A stretch of 64,000 bases of DNA from Vibrio europaeus (GTDB lineage: Bacteria > Pseudomonadota > Gammaproteobacteria > Enterobacterales > Vibrionaceae): the NCBI RefSeq assembly GCF_001695575.1, contig NZ_LUAX01000001.1:1-64000 (forward strand). Reading direction: 5' to 3'. The translations under genes were made by a program, and so were the position numbers. This document shows, piece by piece, positions 12,437 through 21,830 of the stretch (position 1 is its first letter; each line of letters begins with the position of its first letter). The notes beneath the pieces were generated by a model, which was not told where the DNA came from, did not search any database, and saw only the letters and a program-made list of their open reading frames with translations.

Positions 12437-12775
12437 ATGCCTAAGATTATTGTATTACCGCATGAAGATTTATGCCCAGAAGGTGCGGTTTTGGAAGCAA
12501 ACAATGGTGACACCGTTCTTGATGTCGCACTCAAAAATGGCATTGGAATTGAACACGCATGTGAAAAGTCGTGCGCTTGTACGACGTGTCATGTGGTGAT
12601 TCGTGAAGGTTTTGATTCACTAGAAGAGAGTGACGAGCTTGAAGATGACATGCTGGATAAAGCGTGGGGTCTTGAGCCAGAATCTCGCCTTGGCTGTCAG
12701 GCAAGAATTGCAGACGAAGATCTTGTGGTAGAAATTCCAAAATATACTCTGAACCACGCTTCAGAAGATCACTAA
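12437..12775 (+). CDS. fdx: [2Fe-2S] ferredoxin of the isc system
   Basis: 112 residues of the adrenodoxin-like type. The cluster ligands are C42, C48, C51 and C87; an extra C46 is present, as in E. coli Fdx. It donates electrons for cluster assembly on IscU. It starts 11 bases after hscA with aagagaaagag as ribosome site. Confidence 0.97.
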   Translation: MPKIIVLPHEDLCPEGAVLEANNGDTVLDVALKNGIGIEHACEKSCACTTCHVVIREGFDSLEESDELEDDMLDKAWGLEPESRLGCQARIADEDLVVEIPKYTLNHASEDH

Positions 12776-12901
12776 ATACTCTTCATATTTGAAGCCGCAG
12801 CGTTGTTAACTGCGTAAGCTCACCCTAATCACATAGAACACCTATGCTCATAGGGATGAGCTTACTTGTTGCCTAGCTGCAACTCCAATTATTTTGAGTA
12901 T
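12776..12901 (+). repeat. ERIC (IRU) element
   Basis: A 126-base imperfect palindrome that fits the 127-base enterobacterial repetitive intergenic consensus in reverse orientation. The outer end reads aactccaattattttgagta, the central hairpin is cacatagaacacctatgctc, and the arms taagctcaccct and agggatgagctta pair. It sits between fdx and iscX, so the isc transcript would carry it. The identification is from memory of the consensus. Confidence 0.82.
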
Positions 12902-12948
12902 TCTGCATCTATAGATGTGAGCAACAAGAATTACATAAGGAATTGGTT

Positions 12949-13143
12949 ATGAAATGGACAGATTCACGCGATATTGCGATCGAGCTATGTGACAAGTTTC
13001 CAGAGGTAGATCCTAAAACAGTACGTTTTACCGATCTTCATCAGTGGATTACTGAGTTAGACGAGTTTGATGATGAGCCGAACCGATCTAATGAAAAGAT
13101 TCTGGAAGCGGTGATCTTGTGCTGGATGGATGAAATGGATTAA
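12949..13143 (+). CDS. iscX: Fe-S assembly protein IscX
   Basis: 64 residues starting [18 protein letters not shown], with the acidic conserved stretch [10 protein letters not shown] and the C-terminal WMDE. IscX binds IscS and iron and modulates cluster assembly speed. The ATG at 12949 is chosen over an in-frame TTG two codons upstream because ataagg lies 8 bases before it. It is the last isc gene, separated from fdx by an ERIC element. Confidence 0.95.
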   Translation: MKWTDSRDIAIELCDKFPEVDPKTVRFTDLHQWITELDEFDDEPNRSNEKILEAVILCWMDEMD

Positions 13144-13189
13144 TCCTTAAACGGAAACCCATCTCAGTTAACAAAATTTACTAAAAAAA

Positions 13190-13213
13190 ACGGGCCTTAT
13201 GGTCCGTTTTTTT
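13190..13213 (+). terminator. Terminator of the isc operon
   Basis: The stem acgggcc/ggtccgt (one G-T pair) with a 4-base loop is followed by seven T residues, 46 bases after iscX. Confidence 0.88.
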
Positions 13214-13294
13214 ATCAATTTCACATTAAAGTGTTAACATCCCTGAGTGAACAGAAAAAGGCGTAGGCAGCGCCAGTACAGACAAGGAGAAACC

Positions 13295-14593
13295 ATGTCT
13301 ACACAGATGTCAGTATTTCTAAGCCAAGAGGCTGCAGCACCACATTGGGGTGAGAAAGCAATTCTTTCTTTCTCTGAATCAGGTGCGACAATCCATCTTG
13401 GTGATAATCATGATTTGGGCGCAATTCAGCGTGCTGCTCGTAAGTTAGATGGTCAAGGTATCGCTTCCATTTCTTTACAAGGGGAAGGTTGGGATCTAGA
13501 GAGTATTTGGTCGTTCCATCAAGGTTACCGTGGACCAAAGAAGAAAAATCAATTCGTATGGCAAGAGCTTGAAGAGAAAGATCAAGCTGAATTGACTTCG
13601 CGCATTAAAGCGACGGACTTTACTCGCGACATTATCAACAAGCCAGCAGAAGAAGTCGCACCACGTCAATTGGCGACGATGGCGGCAGAGTTCATCAAAT
13701 CAGTGGCACCAGAAGGGACAGTGAAGGCGCGTATCGTAAAAGATAAAGACCTTCTTGCTGAAGGTTGGCAAGGTATCTTTGCGGTAGGTCGCGGCTCTGA
13801 GCGTACATCGGCCATGCTTCAACTGGATTTCAACCCAACAGGCGACGAGAACGCACCAGTATTTGCTTGTCTCGTTGGTAAAGGGATCACCTTCGACTCT
13901 GGGGGTTACAGCATCAAACCGTCTGGCTTTATGACGGCAATGAAAGCGGATATGGGCGGTTCAGGTACAATTACTGGCGGTTTAGGTCTGGCGATCATGC
14001 GCGGTTTGAACAAGCGTGTGAAACTGATCCTTTGTTGTGCAGAGAACATGATTTCTGGTCGCGCACTTAAGCTTGGTGACATCATTACCTATAAAAACGG
14101 TAAGACGGTCGAGATCATGAATACAGATGCGGAAGGTCGCCTTGTACTTGCGGATGGTCTAATTTATGCGAGTGAGCAAAACCCTGAGCTAATTATTGAT
14201 TGCGCTACCTTAACGGGTGCTGCTAAAAATGCTCTAGGTAATGATTACCACGCATTGATGAGCTTTGACGATGAGTTATCTCATCAAGCGTTGAATGCGG
14301 CACGCGAAGAAAAAGAAGGTTTATGGCCACTGCCATTGGCTGACTTCCACCGTGGCATGTTGCCATCGAATTTTGCTGATCTTTCTAATATCAGCAGTGG
14401 CGACTACTCACCAGGTGCAAGTACGGCGGCAGCATTCTTGTCTTACTTTGTTGAAGACTACAAAAAAGGTTGGTTGCATTTTGATTGTGCGGCAACTTAT
14501 CGTAAGTCTGCGACAGATAAGTGGGCAGCAGGCGCAACTGGCGTCGGTGTACGTAGCCTAGCTGGTCTGCTACTACAGCAAGCGAATAAATAA
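13295..14593 (+). CDS. pepB: Aminopeptidase PepB (leucyl aminopeptidase family M17)
   Basis: 432 residues. The M17 signature [14 protein letters not shown] lies in the C-terminal catalytic domain, with [15 protein letters not shown] carrying metal-binding residues and [15 protein letters not shown] near the end. The cytosolic two-metal enzyme removes N-terminal residues from peptides. The start at 13295 has a strong ribosome site (aaggaga) 5 bases before; the open frame extends 16 codons upstream but lacks such a site. PepB next to iscX is the order also known in E. coli. Confidence 0.95.
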   Translation: MSTQMSVFLSQEAAAPHWGEKAILSFSESGATIHLGDNHDLGAIQRAARKLDGQGIASISLQGEGWDLESIWSFHQGYRGPKKKNQFVWQELEEKDQAELTSRIKATDFTRDIINKPAEEVAPRQLATMAAEFIKSVAPEGTVKARIVKDKDLLAEGWQGIFAVGRGSERTSAMLQLDFNPTGDENAPVFACLVGKGITFDSGGYSIKPSGFMTAMKADMGGSGTITGGLGLAIMRGLNKRVKLILCCAENMISGRALKLGDIITYKNGKTVEIMNTDAEGRLVLADGLIYASEQNPELIIDCATLTGAAKNALGNDYHALMSFDDELSHQALNAAREEKEGLWPLPLADFHRGMLPSNFADLSNISSGDYSPGASTAAAFLSYFVEDYKKGWLHFDCAATYRKSATDKWAAGATGVGVRSLAGLLLQQANK

Positions 14594-14650
14594 GCTAAGA
14601 GGCCGTAGAGCCTCTTTTAACAATACCAAGAAATAACGAAAGGATACCCT

Positions 14651-15076
14651 ATGACTCTAGAAAGAACTTTTTCTATTGTTAAGCCCGATGCAGTAGAACG
14701 TAATCTAATTGGTGAAATCTACCACCGTATTGAGAAAGCAGGTCTGCAAGTTATTGCTGCGAAAATGGTGCGTTTAACTGAAGATCAAGCGAGCGGCTTT
14801 TATGCTGAACATGAAGGCAAACCATTCTTTGAAGATTTGAAAGCCTTTATGACTTCAGGTCCAATTATGGTTCAAGTACTCGAAGGTGAGAACGCAATCG
14901 CTCGCTACCGTGAATTAATGGGTAAAACTAATCCAGAAGAAGCGGCTTGCGGCACTATTCGTGCTGACTACGCATTAAGCATGCGCCATAACTCTGTTCA
15001 CGGCTCTGATAGCCCTGAGTCTGCGGCTCGCGAAATCGAATTCTTCTTCCCTGAATCGGAAATCTGTCCTCGATAA
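14651..15076 (+). CDS. ndk: Nucleoside diphosphate kinase
   Basis: 141 residues. The phosphorylated active-site histidine is H117 in [14 protein letters not shown]. It transfers phosphate from ATP to other NDPs to balance (d)NTP pools. It begins 57 bases after pepB with gaaagga as ribosome site, and ends before a strong terminator. Confidence 0.98.
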   Translation: MTLERTFSIVKPDAVERNLIGEIYHRIEKAGLQVIAAKMVRLTEDQASGFYAEHEGKPFFEDLKAFMTSGPIMVQVLEGENAIARYRELMGKTNPEEAACGTIRADYALSMRHNSVHGSDSPESAAREIEFFFPESEICPR

Positions 15077-15101
15077 TTAAAGGACAGCCTTAATGATAGA
15101 T

Positions 15102-15136
15102 ATGCTGCCTGTATTGTTTATAGGCAGCATTTTTAT
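15102..15136 (+). terminator. Terminator of ndk
   Basis: Arms atgctgcct and aggcagcat (9 bp) with an 11-base loop, followed by a T-rich run. Confidence 0.88.
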
Positions 15137-15303
15137 TCTGAAAAAACTTCGTCAATTCGTTGAAAATTGCCATGAAAGTGCAGATTAACTGCTAGTATTG
15201 GTGAGAAAAGTTTTTTTTACATACAGCGCATGCAAGGGTATCAGTCTTGACAGATTGTGATATACTCTGCGCGCAATTTATACCTTATAAACAGAGTAAG
15301 ACA

Positions 15304-17391
15304 ATGGCAGATTTATCAAAGTACAGAAACATTGGTATTTTCGCGCACGTTGATGCGGGTAAAACTACCACCACTGAGCGTATCCTTAAGCTTACTGGTA
15401 AAATCCACAAAACTGGTGAAGTACACGACGGTGAGTCTACAACTGACTTCATGGAACAGGAAGCTGAGCGTGGTATCACAATCCAGTCTGCTGCCGTAAC
15501 TTGTGAGTGGGATGGCCACCGCCTAAACGTTATCGATACTCCGGGACACGTTGACTTCACAGTAGAAGTATACCGTTCACTTAAAGTTCTTGATGGTGGT
15601 ATCGGTGTATTCTGTGGTTCTGGTGGTGTTGAGCCTCAGTCAGAGACTAACTGGCGCTACGCGAACGATTCAGAAGTTGCTCGTCTAATTTTCGTAAACA
15701 AACTAGACCGTATGGGTGCAGACTTCTTCAACGTTGTTGACCAAGTGAAGAATGTTCTAGGTGCTAACCCACTAGTAATGACTCTGCCAATCGGTCGTGA
15801 AGACGATTTCGTTGGTGTTGTAGACGTTCTAAACCGTCAAGCTTACGTTTGGGATGACACTGGTCTACCAGAAAACTACGAGATCAAAGAAGTTCCTGCG
15901 GACATGGTTGATGACCTTGAAGCATACCGTGAAGAGCTAGTTGAGACTGCTGTAGAGCAAGACGACGACCTAATGGAAGCTTACATGGAAGGTGAAGAGC
16001 CTTCTATCGAAGACCTTAAGCGTTGTATCCGTAAAGGTACACGTGACCTAGCGTTCTTCCCAACGTTCTGTGGTTCTGCGTTCAAAAACAAAGGCATGCA
16101 ACTTATCCTTGACGCTGTTGTAGATTACCTACCAGCTCCAGCAGAAGTTGATCCTCAGCCTCTAACAGATCCAGAAACTGGTGAGCCAACTGGCGAAGTT
16201 GCTACAGTATCTGCTGATGAGCCACTAAAAGCGCTAGCATTCAAGATCATGGATGACCGTTTTGGTGCTCTAACGTTCGTACGTATTTACTCAGGCCGTC
16301 TGAAGAAGGGTGACACTATCCTTAACTCAGCAACTGGTAAGACTGAGCGTATCGGTCGTATGTGTGAGATGCAAGCTGATGAGCGTAACGAACTTACTGA
16401 AGCGCAAGCTGGTGACATCATCGCTATCGTTGGTATGAAGAACGTTCAGACTGGTCACACTCTATGTGATCCTAAGCACGAATGTACTCTTGAAGCTATG
16501 ATCTTCCCAGAACCAGTAATCTCTATCGCTGTAACTCCTAAGGACAAAGGCGGTTCAGAGAAGATGGGTATCGCTATCGGTAAGATGGTTGCAGAAGATC
16601 CATCTTTCCAAGTTGAGACTGACGAAGAGTCTGGCGAAACTATCCTGAAAGGTATGGGTGAACTTCACCTAGACATCAAGGTCGATATCCTTAAGCGTAC
16701 TTACGGCGTTGAGCTAGAAGTAGGTGCTCCACAGGTAGCTTACCGTGAAACTATCACTCAAGCAGTTGAAGATAGCTACACGCACAAGAAGCAGTCTGGT
16801 GGTTCTGGTCAGTTCGGTAAGATCGACTACCGCATCAAACCAGGTGAGCCAAACTCTGGCTTTAAGTTCACTTCAACAGTTGTTGGTGGTAACGTACCTA
16901 AAGAATTCTGGCCTGCAGTTGAGAAAGGCTTCGCTGGTATGATGGATACTGGTGTTCTAGCTGGCTTCCCAACTCTAGACGTAGAAGTTGAACTATTCGA
17001 CGGTGGTTTCCACGCAGTTGACTCTTCAGCTATCGCTTACGAAATCGCTGCTAAAGGCGCATTCCGTCAGTCTATGCCTAAAGCGGGTGCACAACTTCTT
17101 GAGCCAATCATGAACGTTGACGTATTCACTCCAGAAGACAACGTTGGTGACGTAATCGGTGACCTTAACCGTCGTCGTGGTATGATCAAAGACCAACAAG
17201 CTGGTACTACTGGCGTTCGTATTAAAGCTGACGTTCCTCTATCAGAAATGTTTGGTTACATCGGTCACCTACGTACTATCACTTCTGGTCGTGGTCAGTT
17301 CTCTATGGAGTTCGGTCAATACTCAGCTTGTCCAGCAAACGTTGCTGAACAGGTAATCGCAGAAGTTAAAGAGCGTAACGAGAAGAAGTAA
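15304..17391 (+). CDS. fusA2: Elongation factor G, second (non-str-operon) copy
   Basis: 695 residues with all five EF-G domains. G1 is [10 protein letters not shown] at about 14-23, followed by DTPGHVDF and [10 protein letters not shown]. It catalyses ribosome translocation or recycling with GTP. The N-terminus [21 protein letters not shown] and the switch region [25 protein letters not shown] differ from the str-operon EF-G as I recall it for Vibrio, and there are no rpsL, rpsG or tufA neighbours. Start 15304 fits the family; a longer in-frame start has no support. Codon use is strongly biased, as in highly expressed genes. Whether it translocates or mainly recycles ribosomes cannot be decided here. 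Confidence 0.93.
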   Translation: MADLSKYRNIGIFAHVDAGKTTTTERILKLTGKIHKTGEVHDGESTTDFMEQEAERGITIQSAAVTCEWDGHRLNVIDTPGHVDFTVEVYRSLKVLDGGIGVFCGSGGVEPQSETNWRYANDSEVARLIFVNKLDRMGADFFNVVDQVKNVLGANPLVMTLPIGREDDFVGVVDVLNRQAYVWDDTGLPENYEIKEVPADMVDDLEAYREELVETAVEQDDDLMEAYMEGEEPSIEDLKRCIRKGTRDLAFFPTFCGSAFKNKGMQLILDAVVDYLPAPAEVDPQPLTDPETGEPTGEVATVSADEPLKALAFKIMDDRFGALTFVRIYSGRLKKGDTILNSATGKTERIGRMCEMQADERNELTEAQAGDIIAIVGMKNVQTGHTLCDPKHECTLEAMIFPEPVISIAVTPKDKGGSEKMGIAIGKMVAEDPSFQVETDEESGETILKGMGELHLDIKVDILKRTYGVELEVGAPQVAYRETITQAVEDSYTHKKQSGGSGQFGKIDYRIKPGEPNSGFKFTSTVVGGNVPKEFWPAVEKGFAGMMDTGVLAGFPTLDVEVELFDGGFHAVDSSAIAYEIAAKGAFRQSMPKAGAQLLEPIMNVDVFTPEDNVGDVIGDLNRRRGMIKDQQAGTTGVRIKADVPLSEMFGYIGHLRTITSGRGQFSMEFGQYSACPANVAEQVIAEVKERNEKK

Positions 17392-17418
17392 TTCTTACGT
17401 TAGCTAGATAGCTTTGAA

Positions 17419-17448
17419 AGCCTCAGTCGGAAGACTGGGGCTTTTTTT
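17419..17448 (+). terminator. Terminator of the EF-G gene
   Basis: Arms agcctcagtc and gactggggct, 10 bp with one G-T pair, 4-base loop, and seven T residues. Confidence 0.88.
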
Positions 17449-17453
17449 GTTAT

Positions 17454-17560
17454 GGGAACGGGCATCGCCCTGTGGAGAGCGGGAACGGACTTCGTCCTAT
17501 GGATAGCTAGAACGCTGCGCTTTCGGATAGCTGGAGCGGGCTGCGCCCTTGTGGAAAACT
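17454..17560 (+). repeat. Four degenerate ~27-base hairpin repeats
   Basis: Four imperfect copies start at 17454, 17481, 17509 and 17533. Each has the pattern ggaacGGGCnnnGCCCtntggatagct, and the central inverted pair changes in a compensated way (gggc/gccc, ggac/gtcc). No coding sense is seen. The spacer between the EF-G terminator and the octamer array is otherwise without genes. Confidence 0.75.
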
Positions 17561-17593
17561 AGAGTTGACTCCACAAGCAGTGCGGATCAAACT

Positions 17594-17694
17594 CAGTTAT
17601 CCAGTTATCCAGTTATCCAGTTATCCAGTTATCCAGTTATCCAGTTATCCAGTTATCCAGTTATCCAGTTATCCAGTTATCCAGTTATCCAGTT
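17594..17694 (+). repeat. Tandem array of 12 octanucleotides (CAGTTATC)
   Basis: Twelve perfect 8-bp units run from 17594 to 17689, followed by a partial unit to 17694. Read on the minus strand the unit is ggataact, close to the ggatagct tail of the neighbouring degenerate repeats, so the array may have grown from one of them. It ends 7 bases from the stop codon of the LysR gene. It is noncoding; a frame through it only yields a repeated QLSSYPVI pattern. Confidence 0.95.
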
Positions 17695-17701
17695 TTTCCG
17701 C

Positions 17702-18634
17702 TCACCTCGGGCTACGGCTGTCAATAATCTCCAAGCCTAAGTGATCGAGTTTCTGGCACTCTTTGGCTTGTTCAAAAATCCACTCACAGAAGCGTTTGAT
17801 TTTCTCTCTTTTGAAGTAGGCACGTGGTGCGCACAGGAAATAGTTGTAGTCGGTTCGCTGCGCTAGGTTGCCGATTCTGACTAGCTTCCCTTCATCAATA
17901 TAGCGCTGTGCTAAGGTATGCTTGGCGAGCGCGACCCCCTGAACGGCTAAAGCGCCTTCTAACACAAAGTGGGAGCCATTGTATTTAAGTGTCGGCTTAG
18001 CGGCTTTGTGACCCACGTTGTTAAGCCAAATTCCCCAGTCGAGGTCTCGCCAATAATCTTCAATTAGGTCCGCGCCTGTTAAGTCGCTGAGTTCGTATAT
18101 ACCGTGTTGTTCTTGGTAGATAGGGTGACAAACGGGATAGAGCAACTCTTCAATGAGTAACTCCGATGTGATGTTTGGATAATCACCGGGCCCATATCGA
18201 ATACACAGATCGAGATTGGAGTTTTGAAAGTCAGCCAGCTCGCTGGTGGGTTCAATCATCAGTTCAAGGTCTGGGTTTTGCTGTCTAAAGTGGCCAATTT
18301 TCGGCACAAGCCAGTGTTGGGCAAACGACGGTAATGTTGAAATGGAGAGCTGGTTGGGATTCGGATCTTGGTTGATTTGCCGAATACCGCGATGAAGATG
18401 CTCAAAGCCTCGTAGAGCTTGCTCGTAGAGTATTTCCCCCTCCATGGTTAGTGTGACTTTACGATGCTGCCTCAAGAACAGTTCTGCGCCTAAAAAGTCT
18501 TCCAACTGACGTATCTGTTGGCTAATGGCCGCAGCGGTGACATAGAGTTCTTGAGCCGCGAGCTTGAAGCTGCCTAGCCTCGCAGCGGTATAAAAGTAAT
18601 AGATACCCTGCAAAGGTGGTAATCGATCTTTCAC
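17702..18634 (-). CDS. LysR-family regulator, GcvA-like
   Basis: 310 residues. The N-terminal winged helix-turn-helix (GSFKLAAQELYVTAAAISQQIRQLEDFLG, about 20-50) and the PPLQGIYYFYTAARLGSF opening are typical of the GcvA group. The rest is a type 2 periplasmic-binding-like effector domain. The start is GTG at 18634 with aaggaaaac upstream. It is divergent from the DUF1127 gene, which is a likely target. The effector is unknown. The stop lies right next to an octanucleotide array. Confidence 0.85.
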   Translation of the reverse strand: MKDRLPPLQGIYYFYTAARLGSFKLAAQELYVTAAAISQQIRQLEDFLGAELFLRQHRKVTLTMEGEILYEQALRGFEHLHRGIRQINQDPNPNQLSISTLPSFAQHWLVPKIGHFRQQNPDLELMIEPTSELADFQNSNLDLCIRYGPGDYPNITSELLIEELLYPVCHPIYQEQHGIYELSDLTGADLIEDYWRDLDWGIWLNNVGHKAAKPTLKYNGSHFVLEGALAVQGVALAKHTLAQRYIDEGKLVRIGNLAQRTDYNYFLCAPRAYFKREKIKRFCEWIFEQAKECQKLDHLGLEIIDSRSPR

Positions 18635-18730
18635 TTTAGTTTTCCTTAACTGAAGGTCAATTTGTATCGTTTGAGCAAGATAGGTTCATGGTTAATTATT
18701 TAGTCATTAAATGCAAGAGAGGCGATAAAC

Positions 18731-18937
18731 ATGGAAACTTCAGAATATGGCTATAAACAGAAACTATCAGATACTTTAGTTTGGGATAAAAATATCTTAA
18801 CTCTAATAAAACGCTGGTGGCGTAATTACCGTACTCGCAAGCAATTAGAAAATCTGCCAGAGCACCTACTCGATGATCTTGGGCTAACGAAAGAGCAAGC
18901 GCATCAAGAGAGTATTCGTCGATTTTGGGACAAGTAG
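18731..18937 (+). CDS. Small DUF1127 (YjiS-like) protein
   Basis: 68 residues. The C-terminal part, about 25-62 (LIKRWWRNYRTRKQLENLPE then LLDDLGLTKEQAHQESIRRFW), is the DUF1127 pattern of an arginine-rich helix followed by a 'DLG' turn. Small proteins of this family have been linked to phosphate, RNA and envelope regulation in alphaproteobacteria; the role here is unknown. It sits between two GcvA-like LysR genes, divergent from the first and convergent with the second. Confidence 0.8.
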   Translation: METSEYGYKQKLSDTLVWDKNILTLIKRWWRNYRTRKQLENLPEHLLDDLGLTKEQAHQESIRRFWDK

Positions 18938-18952
18938 TTTTTCTACTGACGA

Positions 18953-19852
18953 CTACTCAGCGATTTCACTGTGCAGCCAGTTAGCAAATGCGGCGATACG
19001 TTGTCGACGAGGAGATTCATGGTCATAGAAAAGGTTGAACTGAATGCCCGGTGTCATTCCTATCTCAAACGGCTTAATGAGTAGTCCTCTTTCAACGTAG
19101 TCGCTTGCTAACGAATCGGAAGCAAGGCAAGCGCCATGACCGGCCATAACGGCATTCATAGCGTGATCAAAGGTGCTGACATCCATCCATTGAACGGATT
19201 CTTTATTCATCGTCACTCCCGCTTGAGCGAACCAGGTTTGCCAAGGGTAGCCACCAGACTCATAGTGAATAAGCCATGTATTGAGTAACTGTTCAGGGCT
19301 AGTAAGTTGGATAGTGTGGGCTAAATTGGGTGAGCAAAAGGGATAGATAGTTTCCTCAAACAGAAACTCTTTATGCAGCTTTTGGTCACTGTTGATATCG
19401 AGTTCTTCTCCCTGCCATACCGCAAGGTCAGCGTCGCCTTGTTTTAGGTTTGGAGCATCACAACTGGTGATGATGCGAATTGGGATATTAGGATGCTGAG
19501 TAGAAAATTTCCACAGTCTAGGTAAGAGCCAGCGAGAAGCGAACGAAGGGGTGGAGCTTACGCAGAGCAAGCCTTCAACGGGCTCACTTTGAATTTGATT
19601 AAGGCCACTGATAATGTTTTCGAAACCTTGGGAGACATGTTTAAACAAGATTTTACCTTGTTCTGTTAAACGCATTTCCCTACCTTCACGGACAAACAGT
19701 TTACAGCCTAACCCGTCTTCTAGCTGACGAATCTTTTGACTGACTGCCGCTTGGCTGATGAATAGCTCTTCGGCAGCGCGACTATAGCTGTTTAATCTCG
19801 CCGCCACCTCAAAGTAGCGTAAACCCGGTAAGTGATGCAGCCTTGCATCCAT
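18953..19852 (-). CDS. LysR-family regulator, GcvA-like (second)
   Basis: 299 residues. The helix-turn-helix is NSYSRAAEELFISQAAVSQKIRQLEDGLG (about 20-48), followed by an effector domain with SSTPSFASRWLLPRL, the GcvA-group pattern also seen in the regulator at 17702-18634. The start at ATG 19852 is preferred over GTG two codons upstream because aggaag is correctly spaced. Related to the other regulator but clearly diverged. The stop lies 15 bases from the DUF1127 stop. Targets unknown. Confidence 0.85.
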   Translation of the reverse strand: MDARLHHLPGLRYFEVAARLNSYSRAAEELFISQAAVSQKIRQLEDGLGCKLFVREGREMRLTEQGKILFKHVSQGFENIISGLNQIQSEPVEGLLCVSSTPSFASRWLLPRLWKFSTQHPNIPIRIITSCDAPNLKQGDADLAVWQGEELDINSDQKLHKEFLFEETIYPFCSPNLAHTIQLTSPEQLLNTWLIHYESGGYPWQTWFAQAGVTMNKESVQWMDVSTFDHAMNAVMAGHGACLASDSLASDYVERGLLIKPFEIGMTPGIQFNLFYDHESPRRQRIAAFANWLHSEIAE

Positions 19853-19913
19853 ATCCACTTCCTATGTTTGGTCCGAATGAAATGGCATCATAATCGGTTT
19901 AGTAGCAAAAGCA

Positions 19914-19937
19914 AAAGGAGAGCTAATGCTCTCCTTT
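19914..19937 (-). terminator. Terminator of the acyl-CoA-synthetase-like gene
   Basis: A perfect 10-bp stem (aaaggagagc/gctctccttt) with loop taat. On the minus strand it is followed by ttttgctttt. Confidence 0.85.
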
Positions 19938-19955
19938 AGATTGAATGAGTGAAGA

Positions 19956-21641
19956 TTAATCTTCCCACACCACGAGTTGTCCTTTTGGCCAGTTATGACC
20001 AATATCGTGGTACTTTTGCTCCAGAACATGACGTTTGATCTTCAGCGTTGGCGTCAAGATACCATTCTCGATGCTCCAAGGGTCTTTGATCATGAGCACG
20101 CCTTTGATTTGCTCGTGAGATTCAAGATCGGCGTTCATTCTCGCAATGACCTTTTTAGTTGTTTTCTCGTAGCGTTCTTTGTCGAAGTTCGGGAAGTCAT
20201 GGGGAACCACGAGAAGAATTGGTGCTGGCAGACCAAGCCCAATCAAACACATCATTTCAACTCGACTGTATTCAAACAGCTTTTTCTCGATTGGTACCGG
20301 AGCAACAAATTTGCCTTTAGCTGTCTTGAAGGTATCTTTCTTACGACCTTGAATCGTTAGATAGCCTTCACTATCTATAAAGCCGATGTCGCCTGTATGC
20401 AGCCAGCCTTCAGTATTGAATGACTCTTGCGTTGCGATATCATTTTTGTAGTAGCCAGAGAACAAGCCTTTGCCTCGAACCAAGATCTCTTCATCTTCGG
20501 CGATCTTAAGCTCGATACCAGGACCTGCATTACCGACACTACCTATTTTGTCAGCGCGGAACGGGTAGTTGAGCGTACTGTAGGCAAATGACTCTGTCAT
20601 GCCCCACGCTTCGGTGATATGTAGACCGACGCTGTGATACCAGTCTAGAAGTGCAGGTGAAACTGGCGCAGAACCACAGCCAAGTACCCGTGCCTGATCT
20701 AAACCTAAGCCTTCCGCGAGTTTCTTCTTGATAAGAGAGTTTACAAACGGAATTTTAAGCAGAATGTTGAGTTTTTTCTGCGGTAGCTTGTCTTGAATAC
20801 GTTGCTGGAACAGAGTCCATAGGCGAGGAACAGAGATAAACAGCGTGGGGCGTTGCATTTTTACATCTTCGATAAAGGTATCTAAAGACTCAGGGAACGC
20901 GGTTTGTACACCACCCATTATCGATGAACCAAAGATATAAACGCGTTCAGTGATGTGAGCTAACGGCAGATAAGAGAACAAGCGATCGTTTTCTTGGATA
21001 CCGATGTGATTGATAAGCTGCTGAACTGACCAACTGAATGCGCCGTATGTAAGCATCGCGCCTTTAGGTAGACCAGAAGTCCCAGAGGTATACACCAGTG
21101 ACATTAACTTATCATCGTGATGTTCTGGGCGAGTTTCACTAGGCTGAGCTGAGGCTATTAACTCTTTAAACTGATATTTACAGTTGGGCGCAGTATCGTA
21201 AGGTAATGAGATCGTAATGATTTCTGGCTTAGAATCGATCACCTGCTGAGTCGCAGCAGGGTCATCTAACTTACCGCCAATCAAGACTTTACTTTCACTG
21301 TGCGTTAAACAGTATTCGATCGTATCTGCCCCCGCAGTAGGGAAGATCGGCACACTAACAAAATCACCAAGCATCATAGCTAAGTCACAAATAAACCATT
21401 CGGCACAGTTTTTCGAGACTAAGGCGACTTTATCACGAGGTTGAACCCCAAGATCGTTTAACGCGCTAACTAGCTTGAGTGCCTGATCGGCAACTTCTGC
21501 ATAGGTATATTCAACAAACTTTCGATTGATCGTTTGCTTGAGATAAACCTCGTTTGGGCGTTCCTCAGCCCATTTTAGGATCATCTCGTTTGGTGGTGGG
21601 AGAGCACAGGTTGGTTTGCTTAACTCGTTAGGCTGAATCAT
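19956..21641 (-). CDS. AMP-binding long-chain acyl-CoA synthetase-like protein
   Basis: 561 residues of the adenylate-forming superfamily. The P-loop-like motif YTSGTSGLPKG is at 184-194. A later motif GWLHTGDIGFIDSEGYLTI and the core GRKKDTFKTAKGKFVAP, which carries the hinge and catalytic lysine region, are present. The layout is closest to long-chain acyl-CoA ligases of the FAA1/FadD15 type rather than to FadD of E. coli. It would activate a fatty acid with ATP and coenzyme A; the chain length is unknown. It is alone on its strand between a LysR and an AraC gene, with an ATG start. Confidence 0.85.
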   Translation of the reverse strand: MIQPNELSKPTCALPPPNEMILKWAEERPNEVYLKQTINRKFVEYTYAEVADQALKLVSALNDLGVQPRDKVALVSKNCAEWFICDLAMMLGDFVSVPIFPTAGADTIEYCLTHSESKVLIGGKLDDPAATQQVIDSKPEIITISLPYDTAPNCKYQFKELIASAQPSETRPEHHDDKLMSLVYTSGTSGLPKGAMLTYGAFSWSVQQLINHIGIQENDRLFSYLPLAHITERVYIFGSSIMGGVQTAFPESLDTFIEDVKMQRPTLFISVPRLWTLFQQRIQDKLPQKKLNILLKIPFVNSLIKKKLAEGLGLDQARVLGCGSAPVSPALLDWYHSVGLHITEAWGMTESFAYSTLNYPFRADKIGSVGNAGPGIELKIAEDEEILVRGKGLFSGYYKNDIATQESFNTEGWLHTGDIGFIDSEGYLTIQGRKKDTFKTAKGKFVAPVPIEKKLFEYSRVEMMCLIGLGLPAPILLVVPHDFPNFDKERYEKTTKKVIARMNADLESHEQIKGVLMIKDPWSIENGILTPTLKIKRHVLEQKYHDIGHNWPKGQLVVWED

Positions 21642-21830
21642 TCTCTAACTCCATGTTATTTGCAAAGTTATGTTTATATTTTTATTGTTAATAGATTGTT
21701 AACTCTAGCATGTTAGTCTAAGCGGAGGAAAGTGCAAGTCGCGAGTTTTCGTGCATCTTGTGAACAATATAGGCAAACGCGTTCAATATACATAACTCGC
21801 CCGGATGGGAGACTTCCTCGTTATCTACTA

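Noticed and set aside
17594..17694. CRISPR array
   Set aside because: The units are 8 bases with no spacers, and no cas genes are near.
17549..17740. A 63-codon frame with repeated SSYPVIQL
   Set aside because: It is only the octanucleotide array read in frame; no ribosome site and no conserved parts.
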